Shown: positions 44,315 through 53,847, counted from the first letter of the stretch. The stretch: 64,000 nt of DNA from an uncultured Alistipes sp. (GCF_910580175.1 NZ_CAJTXD010000005.1:1-64000); one strand, 5' to 3'. Translations and numbers: made by a program. The notes: a model not told the origin generated them from the sequence alone.

Positions 44315-45081
44315 ATCTGATAACGCTACATAATATCGGAGTAGCTTACGACGGTTACGAAGCGCTCCGGCATGTCGATCTGGAGATCGCCGACGACGAT
44401 TTCCTTGGCGTGATCGGTCCCAATGGCGGAGGTAAAACCACGCTGGTCAAGGCTATTCTCGGATTGGTGCCCCACAGCGGCAAAATCGTTTATGCGCCGG
44501 AACTATTCCGGGGCAAGGAGCGCTTGATCGGCTACATGCCCCAGCAGTCGGATTTCGACCGTACGTTCCCGATTTCGGTACTCGAAACCGTACTCTCGGG
44601 GTTGCAAGGCCGCCGCGGATTCCGCAGACGCTACACCGCCGACGACCGTCGCGCCGCACGCCGTCTGCTCGAAACGGCCGGCTTGGCCGACATCTCCGAC
44701 CGTCCGATCGGCGAAATATCGGGCGGCCAGTTGCAACGCACGTTGTTGTGCCGGGCCGTGATCGCCGAACCGCGGCTGCTGATCCTGGACGAACCGGCCA
44801 ACTTCGTCGACAATAAATTCGAAAACGAACTCTACCGCATGCTCCGCCAGCTGAACGAGCGGATGGCCATCGTGATGGTTTCGCACGATGTCGGTACGAT
44901 TTCGAGCGTTGTGAAAGAGATCGTATGCGTCAATCGGCTGGTGCATCGCCACCGCTCGAACCGCCTGACCGAAGAGCAGTTGCGCAACTACGACTGCCCG
45001 ATCCAGCTTCTTTCGCACGGCCATGTCCCCCACACGGTGCTGGAGCACCACCCGGGCGACTGCTGCTGCGACCACGAATAG
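44311..45081 (+). CDS. Zinc/manganese ABC transporter ATPase with His/Cys-rich tail
   Basis: This 256-residue ATPase has Walker A GPNGGGKTT, signature EISGGQLQR, Walker B LLILDEPA and the switch His in MVSHD. The last 20 residues (LSHGHVPHTVLEHHPGDCCC and then DHE) are rich in His and Cys and could bind metal, perhaps as a cytoplasmic sensor that adjusts transport. It overlaps the binding-protein gene by 4 bases. It belongs with the permease at 6904 by family logic; no other permease is in the window. Confidence 0.92.
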   Translation: MNLITLHNIGVAYDGYEALRHVDLEIADDDFLGVIGPNGGGKTTLVKAILGLVPHSGKIVYAPELFRGKERLIGYMPQQSDFDRTFPISVLETVLSGLQGRRGFRRRYTADDRRAARRLLETAGLADISDRPIGEISGGQLQRTLLCRAVIAEPRLLILDEPANFVDNKFENELYRMLRQLNERMAIVMVSHDVGTISSVVKEIVCVNRLVHRHRSNRLTEEQLRNYDCPIQLLSHGHVPHTVLEHHPGDCCCDHE

Positions 45082-45109
45082 AAATCCCCGCCAGACCGGC
45101 GGGGATTTT
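45082..45109 (+). terminator. Terminator of the metal transporter operon
   Basis: AAATCCCCGCC and GGCGGGGATTT form an 11-bp perfect stem with a 5-nt loop, starting at the stop codon. Confidence 0.85.
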
Positions 45110-45195
45110 GCGACAGCACAACGAAGCATTGCACCGTCATTCGGATGATCCGACGGCAGGCCATGGCGCACTACCCTGCTACTGCCGGAATCGGA

Positions 45196-45483
45196 TTACT
45201 TTTCGCCGTTGATCTTGCTCAACTTGTCGAAAAGCGCATCGAAAGCCGCGATCATTTCGGCACGCAGGGCCGCGTAGTGCTTGCGGACAAGCGATGCGTT
45301 GTGCGGCTCGGCGGGATTCATCGCCTTGGCGAACAAGCTGTTGCGCACGGCGACGGCCTCCTGCATCACGGCGAAGATCTCCTGCTCCTTGGAGGGCTGG
45401 AAACACATGGCCATATCGCAATCGAAAACGACCTCTTCAAGCCGGTAGTCGATCTCCTTCTTCAGGTTTCTCAAATTTGCCAT
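45196..45483 (-). CDS. Small helical protein of unknown function
   Basis: The protein has 95 residues from the ATG at 45483 (MANLRNLKKEIDYRLEEVVF); the longer frame would read back through the upstream terminator. It is nearly all helix with two Cys/Met-rich turns (VVFDCDMAMCF), and no domain is recognised. A -7 box TATCTTTG lies at 45512-45519 on the minus strand, giving a leader near 25 nt. Its helical pattern and own promoter support a real gene, probably conserved among relatives. Confidence 0.65.
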   Translation of the reverse strand: MANLRNLKKEIDYRLEEVVFDCDMAMCFQPSKEQEIFAVMQEAVAVRNSLFAKAMNPAEPHNASLVRKHYAALRAEMIAAFDALFDKLSKINGEK

Positions 45484-45511
45484 ATCGGAATCATTAGATT
45501 TTTTACTCGCA

Positions 45512-45519
45512 CAAAGATA
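45512..45519 (-). promoter_or_regulatory. -7 box of the small helical protein gene
   Basis: The minus strand reads TATCTTTG, placed just past the terminator of the preceding gene. Confidence 0.65.
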
Positions 45520-45543
45520 CGAAAACCTTTCGGAATAGCAAAC

Positions 45544-45580
45544 AAAAAAACGAGGTGCCGGAGCAGTTGCCGGCACCTCG
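45544..45580 (-). terminator. Terminator of the OmpA-like gene
   Basis: On the minus strand a 12-base arm CGAGGTGCCGGC, a short loop and CCGGCACCTCG are followed by TTTTTTTGTTT. Confidence 0.93.
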
Positions 45581-45602
45581 CATGCGTATGGCGCTTGTCG
45601 CC

Positions 45603-46640
45603 CTATCGTCGTCCCATTTCGCGGGCTATCTTGCGTTCGGCCTTTGCGGCTTTCTTGGCTGCTTTGGCTTCCTTCTTGGCCATTTTCTTGGCCGCCTTTA
45701 CCTCCTGCTTGTCGATGCGCTCGGCCTCGCGCGAACCGGAAGCCGCCATTTCACGGCCGTTGCGGATGTCCCGTCGGGCTGCCTTGCGCACGTTGTGCGC
45801 ATTGCCAGAGTATGCCGACGCATCGGGATCGGGCATCTCGACAACAATACCGGTAATCACTTCATCGATCTCGCCGCAGTAACAAGTCTGCACCGGCTCG
45901 CAGACCTGGGGCGCAGGCTGAGGTGCGGGAGCCGGTTTGGGCGCAGGTTTGCAAATCCGCGTGCGCTGCTCGACAAGGCTGCCCTCGTCATAGTTGATCG
46001 TCATGGATACCCGACGCACCGGCGGCAGAATATGTTCGGCCATATAAGCCCATACGGCAGGCATTTTCTTGAGCGACAACTCTTTCTGCTCGGACGACTC
46101 CGAGCCGTCGATGATGCGCAGCACGGTTCGCTTTTCGGGCATGGACGACTGCGCCACCAGCTTGCGGCACATATCCCAATCCTCGGCTACAAAAGCAGTC
46201 TTGACATTGAACTTCTTCGAAAAACCGTACTTCTTGTCCACATAGTTGCGAAAATCGCGGGCGCGGTTCTTGGCCAGCTGCTCGTTGAAGGCATGCGGGC
46301 CGTCGGGCGACGCATAACCCGTGATGACGACCGAGTTTACCTTCATGAGCGAATCTTTCAGCAGCCCCGTCATGAACGTGTTCAGTTCGTTGAGTTGGCT
46401 GCTGTTGCCGGCAAGCATGGCGTCGAGCGTCGCCAGATTGATCAGATAGCGCACCGAATAATCGTTGTCGGCCTGCCGCTCGACGATCGACCGGCGCACA
46501 ATGTAATCCCCGTCGGCAGTCTCCGACAGCACCACGGTATCGGCCGTACGTGCCGCCACCGCGCTCCGCGTCTGGGCCGCAACCGGAGCGGCGGCGCACA
46601 GAGCCAGAGAAAAAGCGAATGTTGTAAAGATTGTTTTCAC
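45603..46640 (-). CDS. OmpA-like periplasmic protein with Lys/Ala-rich tail
   Basis: The protein has 345 residues. A signal peptide (1-22, ending PVAAQ) is followed by a domain with an OmpA/MotB-like pattern (ITGYASPDGPHAFNEQLAKN then RARDFRNYV), suggesting peptidoglycan contact. A Pro/Ala hinge of the PAPKPAPAPQPAP type separates it from a C-terminal region that ends in a strongly basic Lys/Ala helix (about 300-345). It is divergent from the outer-membrane barrel gene at 46805, so the two envelope proteins may be co-regulated. Precise function is unknown. Confidence 0.7.
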   Translation of the reverse strand: MKTIFTTFAFSLALCAAAPVAAQTRSAVAARTADTVVLSETADGDYIVRRSIVERQADNDYSVRYLINLATLDAMLAGNSSQLNELNTFMTGLLKDSLMKVNSVVITGYASPDGPHAFNEQLAKNRARDFRNYVDKKYGFSKKFNVKTAFVAEDWDMCRKLVAQSSMPEKRTVLRIIDGSESSEQKELSLKKMPAVWAYMAEHILPPVRRVSMTINYDEGSLVEQRTRICKPAPKPAPAPQPAPQVCEPVQTCYCGEIDEVITGIVVEMPDPDASAYSGNAHNVRKAARRDIRNGREMAASGSREAERIDKQEVKAAKKMAKKEAKAAKKAAKAERKIAREMGRR

Positions 46641-46792
46641 GCTAAAATAGTGTTAGTCATTGCTGCCTACCCGCTCGCAAGATTCATACCACGATTGCGC
46701 AGAAACCCCGGGCCGCAACCTTGCCCGGCCGCAGGCTGCCGGCGCCGACCGCAAAAAAAAGGAGCTATCATTGCCCGAAACAGATTTATCCC

Positions 46793-46800
46793 TATCTTTA
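46793..46800 (+). promoter_or_regulatory. -7-like box before the barrel gene
   Basis: TATCTTTA resembles the -7 consensus but lies only 4 bases before the ATG at 46805, so a transcript from here would be nearly leaderless; the real promoter may be further upstream. Confidence 0.35.
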
Positions 46801-46804
46801 TGCA

Positions 46805-49240
46805 ATGAAAAGGTCGAATAACATTCTAAAAAGCTGCATCGGTTTATTTGCCTGCACCTTCGCATGCACAGCGGCGGCACAGACTTTCGACGACGAATAC
46901 CATCCTTTCGCCGAATACGAAGAGCCGCAGCCGGCCCTCTCGCCCGATTCGACGCTTTTCTACCGGGCCGTCCAACAACCAGTCGACCTATACACCGTCA
47001 ACAGTCGTTTCGTCCTGCCTCCCGTGGCGCTGCGCCGGCGCGGACAGCCGTCCGACATGCAAGCCGCCGCACTCGACGGAAGCGAAGTTCCATATCGGGC
47101 TTATCCGATCCTGCGCACCTTGGGCGCCGAGGAGTTGACGACGGCCGGACTGGCCATGACCCGCGAACGGACGGGCACCGCGGGCGGTGTGCGGAGATTC
47201 GACTTTTCGCGCAGCAGACCGCTGCTCCCCTACCGCGCGTCGGTTTCTTTTTCGGGCCGCAATTACCTGATGGGTGCCAAATTTTCGGCCACGGGCGAAT
47301 GGCTGCGCGGTTGGAACTGCTGGGCCGCCCTCGACCTGCGCACGGGCCGCGACCTCCATGCAGCCGGAGTCTTTACCAATGCCCTGACCCTGGGCTGGCG
47401 CTGCGAGAAGCATTTCGGCGAAAACCACCGGCTTGCGTGCACGGCGATCGTACCGCTTTCGATGCGGGGAACGCGTCTCTCCTCGACCGAAGAAGCCTTC
47501 ACGCTCACGGGCGATCGGCTCTACAACCCCGCGTGGGGATACCAGAACGGCAAAGTGCGCAATTCGCGCGTGAGACGCGAGGCCGTACCATGGGCCGCAG
47601 TTGCATATCATGGCATCGTGTCGCCCGCCACGGAAGTTGCAGCCTCATGGAGCATGCAGGCCGGCGTGCAGAAATACAGCTCGCTGGGCTGGTACGACGC
47701 CCGTACGCCCATGCCCGACAACTACCGCTATCTCCCCTCGTTCACGGCCGACAACGAAACCGAGCAGGCATGGCGGTCGAACGACCCGCGCTACACGCAG
47801 ATCGACTGGGACGGCTTGATCGCCATCAACCGCATGGCCGACGGCCAAGCCGTCTATGCACTCGAAGACCGGATCGAACAGCTTTGCGACATGCAGGCCA
47901 ACGCGACCTTTACCTCCCGCCCCGATCCGCGTCTGACGCTCGACTACGGTCTCCATGCCCAACGCACATCGACCCGCAGCTACAAACGGATGCGCGATCT
48001 GCTGGGTGCGCGCTATGTGATCGACATCGACCAATATCTGGTGGACGACGCCACCTACGGCAACCGGCTTGAAAACGACCTGCGCCATCCCGGGCGCAAA
48101 ATCGGCCGCGGCGACCGCTTCGGCTACGACTATACGCTGGCGCAACTCCGGGCAGGAGTGCATCTGCGGGCATCCTGGCGCACCGACCGGTTTCGGGCCG
48201 ACGGAGCGGTCGAAATCGGCGGAAGCACGGCGCACCGCCGCGGCCGCATGGAAAAAGAGCTGTTTCCGGGCGATCGCTCCTACGGTCGATCCCGGTCGAT
48301 CCGCACGGCGACCTGTCTTTTCAAGGCCCTTGCCGGCTGGGCTTTTTCGCCGCGCAGCTACATCGAACTGACCGCCGCCGCGGGCATACTCCCATCCGAC
48401 CCCGAAGCGCTGTTCTACCAACCGCTCTACAACAATCGGATCGTGGACAAGACGGCGCCGGAACAACTCTACGCCGCAGAGCTGAACTTCCGGCAAAACA
48501 GCCGCAATGTCGACTTCGAATTCATGGCTTTCATCACGGGCACGTTCGACGGCATGGAGACCCGCCGCTACTTCGACGATCCGCAGGGTCTCTATTGCGA
48601 CATGGCGACCGCCGGAATCGGCCGCATGGCCTGCGGCGTCGAAGCCGCCGCGTCGATCCGCATGGGATATCGCTGGCGTCTCTCCCTGACGGCATCGGCC
48701 GGACGCTACACCTATGTGCGCAACCCTCGGGTAACGGTCATATCCGACACCGACAACGCCCCCATCGATATCGACGCGGAAAGCTACATGGGAGGATGCC
48801 GGATCGGCGGTGCGCCCCAACTGACGGGCAGCGCCGAAATCCTCTACTTCGGGCCGAAAGGCTGGGGCTGCCGCTTATCGGCAGGCTATGCGGGCATGCG
48901 CTACGTCGAACCGGCCATCTTGCGCCGCACGGCCCGCATTGCCCGCCAAAGCGGCACCGTACCGGAAGACTTCATCCTTTTCACGCATCAAGAACGGCTG
49001 CCGGACGCTTTGACGGCCGACTGCTCGATCTTCAAATCGTTCTACATCGGGCGCTCGCGCCTCACGGCATCGCTCATGATACACAACCTGCCGGGCATGC
49101 AGACGCCCTACAACGGCTATGAATCGCTGCGCATCCGCCGCATCACGGCCGGCGGCACCCTATTCTGGCGTCCGCACGCCTCGCGCTACACCTATGCCTA
49201 CGGCCGGACATTCCGGATCACGGTTTCGTACGCATTCTGA
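46805..49240 (+). CDS. Outer-membrane beta-barrel protein, TonB-receptor-like but without a plug
   Basis: The protein has 811 residues. A signal peptide ends near residue 25 (CTAAAQ). The rest is dense in alternating aromatic and polar strands such as RASVSFSGRNYLMGAKFSATG and SYIELTAAAG, and it ends in the barrel-closing ITVSYAF. This is what TonB-dependent receptor barrels look like, but the N-terminal 100 residues lack a recognisable plug domain, TonB box or carboxypeptidase-like domain. I infer a large outer-membrane channel or receptor of unknown ligand. It is divergent from the OmpA-like gene. Confidence 0.65.
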   Translation: MKRSNNILKSCIGLFACTFACTAAAQTFDDEYHPFAEYEEPQPALSPDSTLFYRAVQQPVDLYTVNSRFVLPPVALRRRGQPSDMQAAALDGSEVPYRAYPILRTLGAEELTTAGLAMTRERTGTAGGVRRFDFSRSRPLLPYRASVSFSGRNYLMGAKFSATGEWLRGWNCWAALDLRTGRDLHAAGVFTNALTLGWRCEKHFGENHRLACTAIVPLSMRGTRLSSTEEAFTLTGDRLYNPAWGYQNGKVRNSRVRREAVPWAAVAYHGIVSPATEVAASWSMQAGVQKYSSLGWYDARTPMPDNYRYLPSFTADNETEQAWRSNDPRYTQIDWDGLIAINRMADGQAVYALEDRIEQLCDMQANATFTSRPDPRLTLDYGLHAQRTSTRSYKRMRDLLGARYVIDIDQYLVDDATYGNRLENDLRHPGRKIGRGDRFGYDYTLAQLRAGVHLRASWRTDRFRADGAVEIGGSTAHRRGRMEKELFPGDRSYGRSRSIRTATCLFKALAGWAFSPRSYIELTAAAGILPSDPEALFYQPLYNNRIVDKTAPEQLYAAELNFRQNSRNVDFEFMAFITGTFDGMETRRYFDDPQGLYCDMATAGIGRMACGVEAAASIRMGYRWRLSLTASAGRYTYVRNPRVTVISDTDNAPIDIDAESYMGGCRIGGAPQLTGSAEILYFGPKGWGCRLSAGYAGMRYVEPAILRRTARIARQSGTVPEDFILFTHQERLPDALTADCSIFKSFYIGRSRLTASLMIHNLPGMQTPYNGYESLRIRRITAGGTLFWRPHASRYTYAYGRTFRITVSYAF

Positions 49241-49329
49241 TTCCGCAGCAAAAAATGGCGTTTTTATTTGGCTTTTCGCCGCAAAATTCTTAATTTAGGA
49301 AAGCCTAAACCTCTAAAACTTCAACACCC

Positions 49330-50436
49330 ATGATTATCGGTATCCCCAAAGAGATCAAGAACAACGAAAACCGCGTTGCTCTGACTCCGGCCGGCGTCCG
49401 GGAACTGACCCGGCGGGGCCACAAAGTCTATGTGCAGGCTTCGGCCGGTGCAAACAGCGGATTTCCGGACGATGCCTATGCCGCGATGGGCGCCGAAATA
49501 CTCCCCTCGATCGAGGAAGTGTACGCTTGTGCGGAAATGATCGTGAAAGTCAAGGAACCGATTGCGCCCGAATACAAACTCGTGCGCCGCGACCAGCTGA
49601 TCTTTACCTACTTCCACTTCGCCAGCAGCGAAGCCCTGACCCATGCGATGATCGACAGCGGCGCCGTATGCTGTGCCTATGAGACCGTCGAACGGGCCGA
49701 CCGCTCGCTGCCGCTGCTGGTGCCCATGTCCGAAGTAGCGGGCCGGATGGCGACGCAGGAAGGCTGCTACTTTCTGGAGAAACCCCGCGGCGGCAAAGGC
49801 CGTCTGCTGGGCGGCGTGCCGGGCGTAAAGCCGGCCCGCGTGTTGGTCATAGGCGGCGGTGTCGTAGGCACGGCGGCGGCGCGCATGGCGGCCGGACTGG
49901 GTGCCGACGTGACGATCTGCGACATTTCACTGCCCCGCCTGGCCTATCTGACCGACGTGATGCCCCGCAACGTGAAGACGCTGATGTCGTCGGAATACAA
50001 CATCCGCGAAGAACTGCGCCACAGCGACCTGGTAATCGGCTCGGTGCTGATCCCCGGAGCCAAGGCGCCGAAGCTGGTCACGCGCGACATGCTCCAGGAA
50101 ATGGAACCGGAGACGGTAATGGTAGACGTGGCGATCGACCAAGGCGGCTGTTTCGAGACCTCGCATCCCACGACGCACGAAGATCCGGTGTACTACGTCG
50201 ACGGCATACTCCACTATTGCGTGGCCAACATCCCGGGTGCGGTGCCCTACACCTCGACCCTGGCCCTGACCAACGCGACGCTCCCCTACGTCCTGCAACT
50301 GGCCGACAAGGGGTGGCGCCATGCTGCGCAGGAAAACAACGAACTGGCAGCCGGACTCAACATAGTGCAAGGCCGGATCGTATACGCCCCGGTAGCCGAA
50401 GCCTGGGGACTCGAATACACCCCGCTGGAACTATAA
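49330..50436 (+). CDS. ald: Alanine dehydrogenase
   Basis: This 368-residue enzyme interconverts alanine and pyruvate with ammonia and NAD. The start [20 protein letters not shown] is diagnostic, [10 protein letters not shown] supplies a substrate lysine, and [20 protein letters not shown] is the NAD fold. [20 protein letters not shown] is the second conserved block. It stands alone with its own terminator. It probably serves nitrogen balance or alanine use from peptidoglycan. Confidence 0.96.
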   Translation: MIIGIPKEIKNNENRVALTPAGVRELTRRGHKVYVQASAGANSGFPDDAYAAMGAEILPSIEEVYACAEMIVKVKEPIAPEYKLVRRDQLIFTYFHFASSEALTHAMIDSGAVCCAYETVERADRSLPLLVPMSEVAGRMATQEGCYFLEKPRGGKGRLLGGVPGVKPARVLVIGGGVVGTAAARMAAGLGADVTICDISLPRLAYLTDVMPRNVKTLMSSEYNIREELRHSDLVIGSVLIPGAKAPKLVTRDMLQEMEPETVMVDVAIDQGGCFETSHPTTHEDPVYYVDGILHYCVANIPGAVPYTSTLALTNATLPYVLQLADKGWRHAAQENNELAAGLNIVQGRIVYAPVAEAWGLEYTPLEL

Positions 50437-50461
50437 CCCCGAAACTTAACGCCACTTTATC

Positions 50462-50490
50462 AAGGAGACCGCAAAAAACGGTCTCCTTAT
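50462..50490 (+). terminator. Terminator of ald
   Basis: AAGGAGACCG and CGGTCTCCTT form a perfect 10-bp stem 26 bases after the stop. Confidence 0.85.
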
Positions 50491-50499
50491 AATATATAG

Positions 50500-50531
50500 T
50501 TTGCTTTTACTCTCGCCTTGCACTATCTTTG
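50500..50531 (+). promoter_or_regulatory. Full Bacteroidetes promoter of mgsA
   Basis: TTTG (50500-50503), a 20-nt spacer and TATCTTTG (50524-50531) match both elements of the Bacteroidetes sigma-ABfr promoter. The predicted leader is about 55 nt. Confidence 0.8.
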
Positions 50532-50592
50532 CAGCGAAAAATTCAGGCATACTATTTGGAACCGGCACGCGGTTCTGCAAAGATGTGAAACT

Positions 50593-51066
50593 ATGGACAA
50601 GAAAAAAATGGTGGCGCTCGTAGCGCACGACAACATGAAACACGACCTGGCCGAATGGGTCGACTGGAATTGTTCGGTGCTGGCGACGCATCCGCTGGTA
50701 TGCACCGGCACGACGGGTAAAATGGTGGAAAAAACGCTGAAAAACCACACTATCGAAGATTGCAACGTCGACGATCTGGCTATCACGCTTTTGAAGTCGG
50801 GCCCGCTGGGCGGCGACCAGCAGCTGGGTTCGCTCATCGTCTCGGGCAAGATCAGCGCGCTGATCTTCTTCTGCGACCCGATGGCGGCACAGCCTCACGA
50901 CGTCGACGTCAAGGCCTTGTTGCGTCTCGCTTCGCTCTACAACGTGCCTACGGCCATCAACCGCGCCACGGCCGATTTCTTGATTTCATCGCCTCTCTTC
51001 AAGGACGAAACCTACGAACCTGTGGTCAAGGATTACCGCGAGTATGTCGAGCGCGTGCTGAAGTAG
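50593..51066 (+). CDS. mgsA: Methylglyoxal synthase
   Basis: The protein has 157 residues from the ATG at 50593; an upstream in-frame ATG would lie in the promoter. It converts dihydroxyacetone phosphate to methylglyoxal and phosphate as a glycolytic bypass. Conserved parts are VALVAHDNMKHDLAEWV, TGTTG, SGPLGGDQQLG with the catalytic aspartate, and FFCDPMAAQPHDVDVKALLR. A bidirectional terminator follows. Confidence 0.95.
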   Translation: MDKKKMVALVAHDNMKHDLAEWVDWNCSVLATHPLVCTGTTGKMVEKTLKNHTIEDCNVDDLAITLLKSGPLGGDQQLGSLIVSGKISALIFFCDPMAAQPHDVDVKALLRLASLYNVPTAINRATADFLISSPLFKDETYEPVVKDYREYVERVLK

Positions 51067-51086
51067 TCGCCTTGCGACTGCATATC

Positions 51087-51120
51087 GAAAAGGAGCCTTT
51101 CATGAGGCTCCTTTTCGTTT
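51087..51120. terminator. Bidirectional terminator between mgsA and the S41 peptidase gene
   Basis: GAAAAGGAGCCT and AGGCTCCTTTTC pair perfectly over 12 bp between two convergent stops. Confidence 0.88.
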
Positions 51121-52559
51121 CAGCGCAGTCGGTCGAGCAGTTTTTCCAGCACGGCGTCGCATCCCGTCAGGTATTCCGCCGCCACGCAGGGGATCGCGAT
51201 GTCGGGCACCACATAGCCGTCGTCGCGGCGCGTGCATTCGTCGATTTCGACCATCGAAACGCAGCTCTCGGCCAGTTGCGACGGATGCAGCGTCCGCCCC
51301 TCCAGCACTTCGCCGTATTTCAGTGCGTTGTGCCGCAGCGGTTCGCCGGCCAGCTGCGCCGCACCGTGGTATTGCAGCATGTTGACGAACGACGCGGCGA
51401 TCGAACCCGTGTCGCGGCTTACCAACACATAGCAGCGCATGCCGCCGACGTGCATTTCCGGATTCGTCTCGAACGAGCGGACATATTCCGTCTCGGGCAG
51501 TTCCACCGTTCGGCCGGCCTGTTCTTCGGTCAGAAAATCATAGTAGAGCATCGCTTCTTTCGATGCCTTGACCCGCTGCCCCGTGCAGTAGTCGACTACC
51601 GGTTTGTCGATGAAGATCGAGAGCAGTTCGTCGAACGCGTGGCCGTTGCCGCCCGGGTTGCGCCGCAGGTCGAGAATCACGTTTCGCAGCCCTTGTTTCT
51701 TGAAATCGACGATCGCCTTGCGCACAATGCGTATCAGCCGGCTGTTGTTGGGGAAAAACGCAGGGATCGCTATGTAGCCCGCTCCGGCGTCGGCATAGGT
51801 GCGTATGTTGGCGTCGGTCTCTTCGGCCTTGTTCAGGGCGAAGATGGCTTTTCGGGCCGGTTGTCCCGCCGTCTCCACCGTCAGCATTTCGCCGTCGCGT
51901 TCCAGGTCGATGCGGAACCGCTCGACGGCCTGGCTGTAGAAATAGCGGTTCATCAGCGAGGTCGGTATCGTGTGACGGTCGTCGTAGCCGTATTTCAGAT
52001 AGTCGGCCGCCGCCGCTCCGTTGATGGCCGCCACACGGTCGCCGCGCCGGAACTGCGGGTCAAGCGAGCGGTCGACGACGAGCGTGTCGTTGATCTGCAG
52101 CAGCGAGAAGGCCGGCATCCGCAGTTCGCGGCTCAGCCTGCGTTGGTCGCTCTTTTTCGTGTAGACTCGGGAGTCGCCGTATGGTACCGGAGTGATCCGG
52201 TAGTGCGGGTCTTCGTGGTGCAGCCGGTCATAATAGGGGCGCATGACCCAGAACAGGTCGGAGGTCAGCAGCGAATCCTTGCCCAGCGCATCGCAGCGGG
52301 CGTTGATCTCGGCCAGCACTTCGGCTTTTTCAGCGGGGGAGAGGAGCGAATCGAGCCCCGGATGGCGCGGGACGCGGTGGAGATTTCTTTCCAGGCCGAC
52401 ATGCGTGCGGGGCAGTTTGTAGTCCAGCATCGCGAAGCAGCGGCCGGGGATGGACACCGAGCGGCCAGAGGTGCTGTGCAGGGTATCCTGCGTCGGGGCC
52501 TGGGCATAAGATATGCTGGCTATGCCCGACAGCAACAGGGCAAAGAGAATGGTTTTCAT
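51120..52559 (-). CDS. Secreted S41-family serine peptidase
   Basis: This 479-residue protein has a signal peptide at 1-19 (ending ISYAQ). The tail-specific protease core begins near residue 260 with GAGYIAIPAFFPN and NVILDLRRNPGGNG. The likely catalytic serine is in YVLVSRDTGSIAASF. The lysine of the usual Ser-Lys dyad is not obvious, and GEPLRHNALKYGEV is in its place, so it may belong to a Glu/His-type S41 subgroup. No clear PDZ domain is seen. It probably acts in the periplasm on unknown substrates. Confidence 0.8.
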   Translation of the reverse strand: MKTILFALLLSGIASISYAQAPTQDTLHSTSGRSVSIPGRCFAMLDYKLPRTHVGLERNLHRVPRHPGLDSLLSPAEKAEVLAEINARCDALGKDSLLTSDLFWVMRPYYDRLHHEDPHYRITPVPYGDSRVYTKKSDQRRLSRELRMPAFSLLQINDTLVVDRSLDPQFRRGDRVAAINGAAAADYLKYGYDDRHTIPTSLMNRYFYSQAVERFRIDLERDGEMLTVETAGQPARKAIFALNKAEETDANIRTYADAGAGYIAIPAFFPNNSRLIRIVRKAIVDFKKQGLRNVILDLRRNPGGNGHAFDELLSIFIDKPVVDYCTGQRVKASKEAMLYYDFLTEEQAGRTVELPETEYVRSFETNPEMHVGGMRCYVLVSRDTGSIAASFVNMLQYHGAAQLAGEPLRHNALKYGEVLEGRTLHPSQLAESCVSMVEIDECTRRDDGYVVPDIAIPCVAAEYLTGCDAVLEKLLDRLR

Positions 52560-52802
52560 GGAGTTTCGGGATTCTGTTCGTTTCGCTAACGCACTTTTCC
52601 CGGATTTATTGCAGTCGCCGGCCGGTTTGTTTTCGGCAATCGTTCGGAATTTTTTATGCCGATCCGTAAAAATATGCTTCTGCCCTTTGCGAGCGGCGCT
52701 CGGAGCCGCCCATCCTCAATTTTTTCTGGCAGAGTACCGCAACCGTCCGAGGTCACGGATAGATGCCATACCTATTTTATATAGGTACCCGGTCAGAGCG
52801 GG
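52560..52802. other. Intergenic stretch between the S41 gene and dusB
   Basis: I see no gene here. A small hairpin TACCTAT/ATAGGTA lies near 52770-52790, close to the dusB stop, but it lacks a T-run on the minus strand. Confidence 0.4.
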
Positions 52803-53825
52803 TCAGAGGTTGTGCGACAGCGGGGCAGGGATAGCGTTGCCGGCATCGAAATCGCCCCAGCGGTCGGCGATCAGGTCGAGCGTGGCGAAGAGTTCGTCGA
52901 TATCGAGCGACGTTACCAGTTTCAGCCGCGTCTCCTTGAAGTTGGGCAGTCCCTTGAAATAGTTGGTCAGATGGCGCCGCATCTCCAGGATTCCTACGTG
53001 GTCGCCTTTGATTTCGAGCGATTTGCGAAGGTGTTCTTTCGCTATCGCCACCCGCTCCGCCACCGACGGCTGCGGCAGCACCTCGCCCGTCGCAAGGTAG
53101 TGTTTCACTTCGCGGAAAATCCACGGCCGGCCATAGGTCGCGCGGCCGATCATCACGCCGTCCACGCCGTAGCGGTCGAACATTTCAGCCGCCCGGGGGC
53201 CGGAATCCACGTCGCCGTTGCCGATGATCGGAATGCGTATCTGCGGGTTGTTCTTTACCTTGCCTATCAGCCTCCAGTCCGCTTCGCCGCGATACATCTG
53301 CGCCCGCGTGCGGCCATGAATCGTCAGCGCTGCAATGCCAACATCCTGTAACCGCAGGGCGATTTCTTCGATATTCTTATGTTCGTCGTCCCAGCCCAGC
53401 CGGGTTTTGACCGTTACCGGCTTGCGCACCGCCTCCACGATGCGGCGCGTCATTTCGACCATCGTCGGCACGTCGCGCATCATCCCCGACCCGGCGCCGC
53501 GGCCTGCGATCTTCTTGACCGGGCACCCGAAGTTGATATCGATCACGTCCGGATTCGCCGCTTCGGCCATGCGGGCCGCCTCGACCATCGGTTCGATCAG
53601 ATGGCCGTAGATCTGAATGCCCACCGGCCGTTCCGCTTCGTCGATTTCCAGTTTCTTGAGCGACTTGGCCGCATCGCGGATCAGCCCGTCGGACGAAATG
53701 AATTCGGTATACACCATATCGGCCCCGAACCGCTTGCACATGTAGCGGAACGAAGGATCGGTCACATCCTCCATCGGCGCCAAGAGAAGCGGACGGTCGC
53801 CCAGGTCTATGTCGGCTATCTTCAT
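52803..53825 (-). CDS. dusB: tRNA-dihydrouridine synthase (DusB type)
   Basis: The protein has 340 residues from the ATG at 53825. A longer frame to 53849 would begin inside the promoter (-7 box TACCTTTG at 53848-53855), so it is rejected. This FMN-dependent TIM-barrel enzyme has LAPMEDVTDPSFRYMC, the active-site cysteine in INFGCPVKKIAGRGAGS, TVKTRLGWDD, IHGRTRAQMYRGEADW and IGNGDVDSG. It reduces uridines in tRNA D-loops. It is divergent from argS. Confidence 0.95.
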   Translation of the reverse strand: MKIADIDLGDRPLLLAPMEDVTDPSFRYMCKRFGADMVYTEFISSDGLIRDAAKSLKKLEIDEAERPVGIQIYGHLIEPMVEAARMAEAANPDVIDINFGCPVKKIAGRGAGSGMMRDVPTMVEMTRRIVEAVRKPVTVKTRLGWDDEHKNIEEIALRLQDVGIAALTIHGRTRAQMYRGEADWRLIGKVKNNPQIRIPIIGNGDVDSGPRAAEMFDRYGVDGVMIGRATYGRPWIFREVKHYLATGEVLPQPSVAERVAIAKEHLRKSLEIKGDHVGILEMRRHLTNYFKGLPNFKETRLKLVTSLDIDELFATLDLIADRWGDFDAGNAIPAPLSHNL

Positions 53826-53847
53826 ACAGCAAGGTGGATTTGGCGGC

